A stretch of 64,000 nucleotides of DNA, taken from Laccaria trichodermophora. Its lineage: Eukaryota; Basidiomycota; Agaricomycetes; Agaricales; Hydnangiaceae. Both the position numbers and the translations under genes were made by a program. Positions 56,972 to 64,000 of this stretch are shown here, piece after piece. The stretch is from NCBI GenBank assembly GCA_018417955.1, contig JACTVC010000009.1, forward strand, positions 682,001-746,000, written 5' to 3'. The notes below the pieces were generated by a model. That model made no database searches and was not told the DNA's origin. It saw only the letters and a program-made list of their open reading frames with translations. The number at the start of each line of letters is the position of its first letter. Within the stretch, counting starts at the first letter, position 1.

Positions 56972-58578
56972 TCAGTTATATTTGAATAACCAAGCATCGT
57001 CTTCGCAGCAGAACTCCTCCTCTGTACAAAACTTAATCTTCCAACGAGGCCATTTCGTGAGAATGAGCTCGGGGCCCGCCCTGTTGATGTCCCACAGAGC
57101 ACGATTCAGGCCTACCATTTTGAGAGTCTTAACCTCGCTTGCGACATCAACCAGCAGCAAGGGTAAGCGGGTCACGACGCCGTACAGATGGAGGAAGGAA
57201 AGGAGAGGGAGTTGAGCGACCGAATCTAACTGTTTGGTCAATTAATTAATTTTTTTCTGTTCGGGGCCACGGTGGATACACTTACAAGCGGTAACAAATC
57301 AGATCCCCCCCAGTTCAAGGCCAAATGAAGCGCTCTTAGTTTCTTAGACAATATCTTGGCCACCATGCCGATTTCAAGGTCAGAAAGAGGATCGCATCCT
57401 GTGTGAAGACCGAGAACTTCCAACCCATCGAGGTCACCGATGACTTCCAGGATATTGCTGGTCTGGCTCCATTGAGCAACAGGAAGCCGGAGGTAGAGTC
57501 TTCTGAGCAAAGATCGACCCCGAAGGAACCCCAACAAAGCGTACATACCAGTGTCAGAGATGTGATGCAATGTAATGCCATCAGAAGAGATCCGGAAGGA
57601 ATTCAGATGAGGAAGAACCGATGAGTCTTTGGGGAGGAGGGAGAGGGTCTCATCATCGAGGTAGCCTACAACCGTTAAGGATTCCAATGCCACAGTGTGA
57701 CGAAATACCAAATCCAACCCTGTAAAACTTGATCCATGGGCGGCGCAAATCTCGAGTACTCTCAGTGTGTTGCAGACTCTGATGGGCACTTGAGTGATGT
57801 GCTGAGTAAGGATAACCAGTGATTGAAGGTTTTGAGAGACTGCGTTGAGTACTTCCCTCACATCAATCGACGACGAACAGTCCCAGAGATTTTCATCGAT
57901 GACCATATCGTCGTGCGCTTCTTCATCGTCTGGATAAAAGAAAGGCGTGGGCATGCTCAGCCAGGTGACGTTGCCTAGATGTCCCAATGAGTAGGCAGAT
58001 ACATGACTGATTCAATATCAGTGAGCTGGTACAAAAAGATACGAGATGGCCGTGTAATTACGTTTGAAGATCTAATGTTTGTACACTCGGCGGGATGCGT
58101 TTCGCCAGGCTTTCTGATAAACCCGGTCTTGTGCCAATCCAGCGAAATGTTCGTAGGTTGGGTAATGCATCAAGAGCATCCCCTAGAGATACTGTTCGTA
58201 AAAGCAATCACAATGATGACAGCGAATGAATACCAAATAAAAGCTTATACGTTGTTCGAAGATAGATTGTGAATCTGCAAAGGCGACGACGGTAATACTT
58301 CTGACGACTTTGGCGAAGCTAGGGAGGCGGGTAATGTGGCGAAGGAGTGCCCAGGACGTAGTCATGAGTTTCTCGACGGTGTCTTGCACGAAATCCTCAT
58401 GGAAGGTGTTGAGCATTTGAAGAGCACTGTGTCCGCCGATGAAATATATTTTTATCGCAGAAAAGAGGATGGCGATAGCAAATTCGTGAAACATACGAGA
58501 AACGTGAAGCAGCGGGGAGACATGAGAAGAAGGAATATTCAACACGATTTGACTCCAAACCTCTGGAGGCAGGAACAT
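56972..58578 (-). CDS. F-box-like / LRR protein (Agaricomycete type)
   Basis: The start at 58578 gives MFLPPEVWSQIVLNIPSSHV with SPLLHVSRMFHEFAIAILFS, an F-box-like N terminus. After a helical part the exon 57987-57238 encodes leucine-rich segments: SQNLQSLVILTQHI, VCNTLRVLEICAAHGSSFTG, VALESLTVVGYLDDETLSLL, RSLLRRLYLRLPVAQWSQ and LRALHLALNWGG. The end has LPLLSFLHLYGVVTRLPLLL and stops at 56972. Agaricomycetes hold large families of such proteins, thought to present targets to SCF ligases. No target can be named. It is divergent from the PP2A methyltransferase gene with 61 bases between start codons. Confidence 0.72.
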
Positions 58579-58639
58579 GGTAGTTGGGAGTAAGCGAGCA
58601 TGTAAATAGTAATACCGTGACTTTGTACCATAACTTTCA
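58579..58639. promoter_or_regulatory. Very short divergent promoter, F-box/LRR / PPM1
   Basis: 61 bases lie between opposite start codons of two supported genes. The promoter must be shared or must overlap coding sequence. No TATA box is visible. Confidence 0.45.
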
Positions 58640-59897
58640 ATGGACGCAGATGCTTCAATCCGTTCGACTGACAACGACGCCGCTGTTGCGAGGCTCTCTG
58701 CGGTGCAAAAGCGCTACCTTGATGACCCCTTCATCAAGCATCTCGTTCCCCGTGCTCATCTCCAGCCTCTTCGCCCACCCTTGATCAATGTGGGCACATT
58801 CGTGCGGTCGTATGCGATCGACGATCTCACTACACAGTGGCTCGAGGAGTCAGGAAAACTGAACCAACCCTGCCAGATTGTGAGCCTCGGTTCAGGGAGC
58901 GATACAAGATTCTGGCGGATTGCGGTATATTAAGCATCCATGCCTTAAAGATTGTGTATTCGCTCATGAGCTCTCCCTTCAGCTAGACGGGGCCACTTAA
59001 GGAAAACCTTGTCACTTATGTCGAGATCGATTTCCCCGAGATTACGACCAAGAAGGCCATGGCCATTCGCAAGAGCCGAGAGTTGAGCAGCGTACTTGGG
59101 ACGCCTGCAGATGTGACGCTGTGTACGTGCCCAACCTTCCCTCGCGGCCTCTAAACATTCATCTCCCAACAGCCCAGGGAAGCACAGCGCTACATGCACC
59201 AAAGTACCATCTTCTCCCCAACGACCTCCGTCTTCCTCCGGCGGAGACTATGGAACACCTTTTCACGACTCCATCACCTTCGACAGAGACACCAATCTTG
59301 TCGTCGTCTCTTCCCACTCTGTTGATTTTCGAATGTGTCCTGGCATACATGTTGCCTGAAACATCTTTTCGATTGCTTGAGTGGTTCGTAGCCCAATTTT
59401 CCAAGTTTTCAGCACCATCTGGTGGGGTACTTGGTTGCGTTGTCTATGAAATGTTCGGTCTAGGTGATACCTTCGGAAGGGTGATGGTGAACAACCTGAA
59501 GGCGCGTCTTCTCCCTTGCACCCCTCATCTACTTGCTCATGTCTTCCTTCACAGACCAGGAACATTTCCATTCCAGGGGCTGAGCCGTTTTTAACTCTAG
59601 ATAGTCTCTCACAAAGATTTATCGGCAGCGGTTTCACCGCAGCTCATGCCTTAACATTGAGGGAAATAAGAAAAATATATGTCGATAGAGCTGAGTCGGA
59701 GAGGTGCGCATCATTTCTCAAACTACTTCGAACGAACTGACTTTGGGCCCAGAATATCAACATTAGAATTGCTTGATGAGATGGAGGAACTTGATCTAGT
59801 GCTGAATCATTATGCCATATCATGGGGTTTATTCTTGTCCAACCCGTCACATGGAAGTAGCTGGTCTCATTGGGGGTTGAAAAAACAGCAAAAGTAA
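58640..59897 (+). CDS. PPM1: Leucine carboxyl methyltransferase 1 (PPM1/LCMT1)
   Basis: The start at 58640 gives MDADASIRSTDNDAAVARLS. Next come VGTFVRSYAIDDLTTQWLEE, QIVSLGSGSDTRFWRIA with the S-adenosylmethionine loop (near 58880-58920), and VTYVEIDFPEITTKKAMAIR. After introns come KYHLLPNDLRLPPAETMEHL, PTLLIFECVLAYMLPE and EMFGLGDTFGRVMVNNLKAR. The last exons have IGSGFTAAHALTLREI and LDEMEELDLVLNHYAISWG. LCMT1 methylates the C-terminal Leu of the PP2A catalytic subunit, which controls holoenzyme assembly. Length and motif order are normal. Exons end at 59897. Confidence 0.92.
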
Positions 59898-60578
59898 AGC
59901 AAGTGTTTGGGCCGGTGGCAGGAGTGAAATGTGTGGGTAGTCGCGAATCAACCGTACATTCTCTGCGTGATTTCTCATGATCGATAGTGACATGTGGTGG
60001 AAGACCGCATCAAAATCTTACGCTCACGAAGTAATTTCTTGGCCGCAATCAGGGTAAACTGACAAAGTGTGAGGCTGTTCGAGGCGGCTATGGTCGCCGC
60101 ACTCATTTCGGCAGTGTAATGGGAAGGAAACTTGGGGGATCTAAACAAGAAGAATGCGTTAGGGCAAAGAATAGAAAACTAGAATTCATTCGGGAAGAGA
60201 ATATCAGAGAGAAGATAAAGTCTGCAAGCAGACGTATTCATCCAAGAGCGCAAAGGCCATGGAGTGGCCCTAGCCTTTTGTCAAAAACGTGTATCGTGAT
60301 ACAAAGCTCGCATCATACAATGTTGAAAGTGGAGAGGGGCTCACCTTGACACTGAAAGGTCCCCACCTGCGTCGAGTGTTAACGTTGCAGCACGCACGAA
60401 GTGATTGCCCGACAATAGCGTCACGGCGGGTCATGTCCGTTTGATTAAGTACAATACTTAAAAAGTACCTGTAGAGTACATTGTCCTTGCTCGACGGTGA
60501 GAGCTGTTAGATAACAATAGCCTAAGAAAACAGGTCAAGTATGAGACTCGACCTAGCCAAAACAAATTAGTATATCCG
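59898..60578. other. Intergenic stretch
   Basis: No gene or repeat seen. It lies between the 3' ends of PPM1 and the CSC1-like channel gene, so it should hold two terminators or poly-A sites. Confidence 0.5.
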
Positions 60579-63500
60579 TTAGTATCCTCTATGTGCCCCA
60601 CGGCCCGCCATGTTGGTATTGCTGGCCTGTCGTGATTGTCGTTGTTGCAAGTACTGCTGAGAAGATTGTGGGCTTGGCGACTGCGTGCGCTGCTGCGAGG
60701 GTGTCGCTGACCGCGGGGAGTCCGTCCTTGCCAACATATTTCCACTGGCCTGCCTTGAGTGTTGGCCAGCCAACACATTGTTGCTGGCTTGTCGGGAATG
60801 CTGTGGTGGGTATTGTTGTGAGGGGTATTGCTGCGAGGGGCTCTGATTATGTGTATACGGGGGCTGACCGTACGGTGACTGCGACCGTTGTTGGCCGGCA
60901 AGCAGATTACCACTAGCCTGGCGATTATGTTGGGGTGGTACCTCCGACGGAGAGTACGCTGAATTGTAGACATCGGATGCAGTGTATGCCGGGCTTGGGG
61001 AATAACTCCGTTCCTGTGGTCGATGCAAAGGAGCTTCACTGCCATTCGGATTTTGGTACATGGCCGGTGAAAAAGATGCCAAAGACTGTTGTGAAGCAAA
61101 TGCGGAACTTTGCTGATAGGCCATTGTGCGCGGACTGAGAAGTGGTTCTTGCATTGAATCCATTTGGGTCAATTCAATATCTGACTGCTGGCCCATTGGC
61201 CCATTGTTCAAGTAATGGTCATATCCAGTCAATTTTGCGGTGCTTCCGTTTGCGTAATATTGTGACTTGGATGCGTGGAGTGTTGATGATGAATCAAACA
61301 TGACGGTCGAAGCAATAGATCGCGCGTCCCAATCCAACTCTCCTCTATCACGTTGATATAGAGCAGGGTCGTATTCAAGGTCATTCTGTTGAAAGCAATT
61401 AGTTGGCAAAACGCGGGCTGATATAAAGACCCGCGACGGGATACCTGGTCTATTGCGGCAATCTTAATGCCACCCGGAACAATCTGGGCATCCATACGTT
61501 GTCCACCATACTCATCCAATTTCGCGTGGTCCCGATTAATCTTGCCTTGATAAACTTGGCTCAAGAGGGGCATCATCTTTGCGTGCAACATCGGGGTAAA
61601 GAGTTCAGTGTGGAGTGCTGGGTGACCAAAACGCTTCTCGAGTCTGTTCCCTTGGGTATCTGAACGCTCTGAGTGCACCTTGGCTTGGCGAATCTCTTCA
61701 TCAGAGGGGTTGAAGAAATAGAACGCGGGAAGGTAGGTCCGGTTGATATAAATCTTGAAAGCGATGATGATCAAGATAGGGGGCACGCTTGATAGCCACT
61801 GCAGTGAGCTAAATTGATATTGAAGACCAATCGCTACGGGATGAAGGTCAGTTAGCGATTATACCTGAATCGAAAGAGGCCTACTGAGAATCATCAATGC
61901 TTGCATCAGGAGCACACAAAACAACAGACGGTTCACAACGACATTCCAAAGACGCTGGGATGGGGGTTCGTCAGGTTGAGTTGGCATACTCTGAAGTGAA
62001 GAAACTGACACCGCCACTTTCAACTTTCGAAACGAAGACAAACATGAGCTGGTACTTGTATACCCAAGAGCTCATCCAAAAAACAATCGTAGCAGCTAGG
62101 ACGACCAAGGGGGCGAGGGGCGCAAATACCATTCCAACGGCAGCCATGAACAACTGCAATTTCAAGTCAGTATATCGGTGATAGGCATTAAAAAAATCGC
62201 GGACTATGTTTGAGCTGTGAAGTCCATTAAGCATGTTGTCGGATAAATAAGGACATAGTACTTACTAATAGATCGCATACTGGAAGAGGGGAGGTTGAGT
62301 CCACTCTCGGATGTCGCGAGGGGTTCGGCCAAACATGCTATCATCCAATTTTTTTGAATAAAAAAAAAGAAAAAAAAAGCAACAAAAAACGTACTGCGTT
62401 TTGATCGACAGCCAAACTAGATTGATGATCTGTGCCAAATCGAAAACGACGAGGAACCCGCGAAGGCTAGAGCATGTGATGATTAACAGCAAGCAGTCAG
62501 CGAGAAGATCACCGCATACGGAAAGAATGTCAGCCAGTATGAAGCTTGGTTGATATATGTTCGATTAATTTGCTTTGGGAGTTCTACGAAACAGGTCAGG
62601 TATTAAATAAACTGAGCAAGATGGTAAATATACCATGGAGATTGTTGATGATTTCCTGGAAACTGGCCTTGCTACCGATTTGTTGTATAATCTCTTTCAC
62701 AGAATCTGGCATATAAGTGAGCCAACAAGCTACGATGCATCGAAGAAAGTCGTACTGAAGATGACACCAATCAGAGTGAAAATGACCAGTTGACTGATGA
62801 TCAGGAAGCTGTAGTACCGTGCAACGACTGCGCGGTCAAGCTTTGAGTGAGTTAATGCACCCATGTACTGATTTTGGAGGTGTTTAGAATCCCCAAAGCT
62901 CTTGGAGGCCAGTAAACAGACTAACTTTAGTCAACCAACGCATGATAATTGGTAGGAAGAAACCAAAAAGCCCAGAAATAGCAGGAGGTAAGACACCAGA
63001 GACGAACGCAAATGAGAATTGCGAATCTTCAAACCATGTTTGCAAGAAAGGGACATAAACACGGATCTGTAAACAAAAAGTCAGTCAGCGAGATTAATGA
63101 TGATCAATTTACACACAGAGTCGAGATTGGACAAGATAGAGATGATGAACAGAGGCACAGTATTGAAGAAGCAAACAAGAACCAGCCACCAAAATCCTAC
63201 GAGCCTTTTGCGAGCAAGTTCTGCGTCAGACTTATTCATGTTTTCCCAAATCTAATGCGTTGTAAGCGATGTTGTTTCAAAGGTGACCAATTCAATACGA
63301 ACAATGTCTTTAGGATTGGGAGCTAGATCAACGGTGGTTCCCTTGGGGTGCTTGCCGTCCAGCTTCTTGGCCACGATATGTGCATAAGGTACGGCGGCCA
63401 AGCTAGCGAAACCATAATTTTCAGCTTTACGTGTGTCAATCTGGCTTCTGTAATCCTCAATAGCAGCCTCTGTGCGCTTCAACTTGGCGCTAGGTGAAGG

Positions 63501-64000
63501 TGAGCAGGAGAAGTCATCGAGGTCAACAGCGCACGTACGTATAAAACTCAATCGCATCTTTCCTTGTTCCCCCACACCCACATGAACCACCGAGCCTGAT
63601 AGTTGGCCGGTTGGCCCTAATCTTGCCACCCTTCAAGTATTTTACGAGGACTTCTTCAAATTCCCGAACAGTTTGATTGTGATATTCGATCAGTTCAGGA
63701 AGTTTTCCAACCTTACGACCGATGTGAACACTGGTCGTTGGGTATGGCATTCCGAGACCCGCAAAGATGCCCTTCAGACCTTCATCACTCTGGTGTTTCT
63801 TGGGGACGTGTATCACCTGCAAGGTCCGTGCATAGAATGACTGCATATATTCTGGAGAGCGGAACCAAGTATGACGCAGGCCCACCATTGCCTTCCAGTG
63901 CATGTTGACACAGAAGACAATCAGGAGGGTGATGAGGTAGGTGACCACGACATGCGCGTATAGGAAGCTTCCCTTCACGTCCCGTATTGTAAGCATGCTG
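60579..64000 (-). CDS. CSC1/TMEM63 calcium-permeable stress-gated cation channel (5' end outside the window)
   Basis: The gene enters from the right edge. The first exons seen (63996-63252) encode FLYAHVVVTYLITLLIVFCV with YARTLQVIHVPKKHQSDEGL, then HIGRKVGKLPELIEYHNQTV, PYAHIVAKKLDGKHPKGTTV, and the conserved DLAPNPKDIIWENMNKSDAE across an intron. Multiple membrane exons follow down to about 61790, with YVPFLQTWFEDSQFAFAFVS and MRWLTKYMGALTHSKLD. The last long exon (61409-60579) is a cytosolic tail of about 240 residues, rich in Gln, Ser and Pro, with four RQAS-type repeats and a final GRGAHRGY. CSC1 proteins open on osmotic stress and pass Ca2+. The N terminus and first helices are missing from this window. 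Confidence 0.9.

Overview
The window looks like nuclear DNA of a mushroom-forming basidiomycete (Agaricomycete, probably Agaricales). Genes are broken by many short introns (about 45-65 nt, mostly GT-AG). The genes are recognisable eukaryotic housekeeping families mixed with families typical of mushroom genomes: BTB-domain proteins, F-box/LRR proteins, a Crinkler-type NTPase, a WW-like/transmembrane orphan family and a hemerythrin-like protein. Coordinates below run from start codon to stop codon with introns included. I spliced the genes by eye, so internal exon borders are approximate unless stated.

Layout. Positions 1-2156 hold no gene I can support. From 2157 to 12216 is an accessory region: a degenerate hemerythrin-like gene, then a direct tandem duplication of about 3.9 kb (2982-6841 and 6850-10759). 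Each unit carries one minus-strand WW-like/multi-pass membrane gene and the 5' part of a divergent molybdenum-cofactor-sulfurase-like gene. Only the second unit runs on into an intact sulfurase-like gene; the copy left in unit 1 is a broken pseudogene. From 12346 to 27867 come USO1, a BTB protein, a Crinkler-type gene, GEP4, clathrin light chain, monoglyceride lipase and an MDL1-type mitochondrial ABC transporter. The Crinkler gene lies in a 4.2 kb stretch flanked by 0.45 kb direct repeats. These repeats carry the 3' ends of the BTB and GEP4 genes, so the insert seems to have split a once convergent BTB-GEP4 pair.

From 28166 to 34359 are a conserved coiled-coil protein, an unrecognised gene containing a 191 bp foldback element, an NPY1-type NADH pyrophosphatase and a SnoaL-like protein. 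From 34715 to 64000 is a dense conserved block: an orphan multi-pass membrane protein, Hub1, TRAPPC11, an alpha/beta hydrolase, an ACAD11-type phosphotransferase ending in a peroxisomal signal, mitochondrial HSP70, an F-box protein, dynactin p25 (DCTN5), a TMEM70-like protein, a flavocytochrome-b2-like lactate dehydrogenase ending in SKL, an F-box/LRR-like protein, the PP2A methyltransferase PPM1/LCMT1 and the 3' part of a CSC1/TMEM63 channel.

There is no operon logic, but several themes recur. Membrane traffic is represented by USO1, clathrin light chain, TRAPPC11 and dynactin. Mitochondrial upkeep is represented by GEP4, MDL1, HSP70 and TMEM70-like. Two enzymes carry PTS1 tails. Several divergent pairs have start codons only 51-104 bp apart and must share promoters. 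I found no viral, CRISPR, rRNA or tRNA features.
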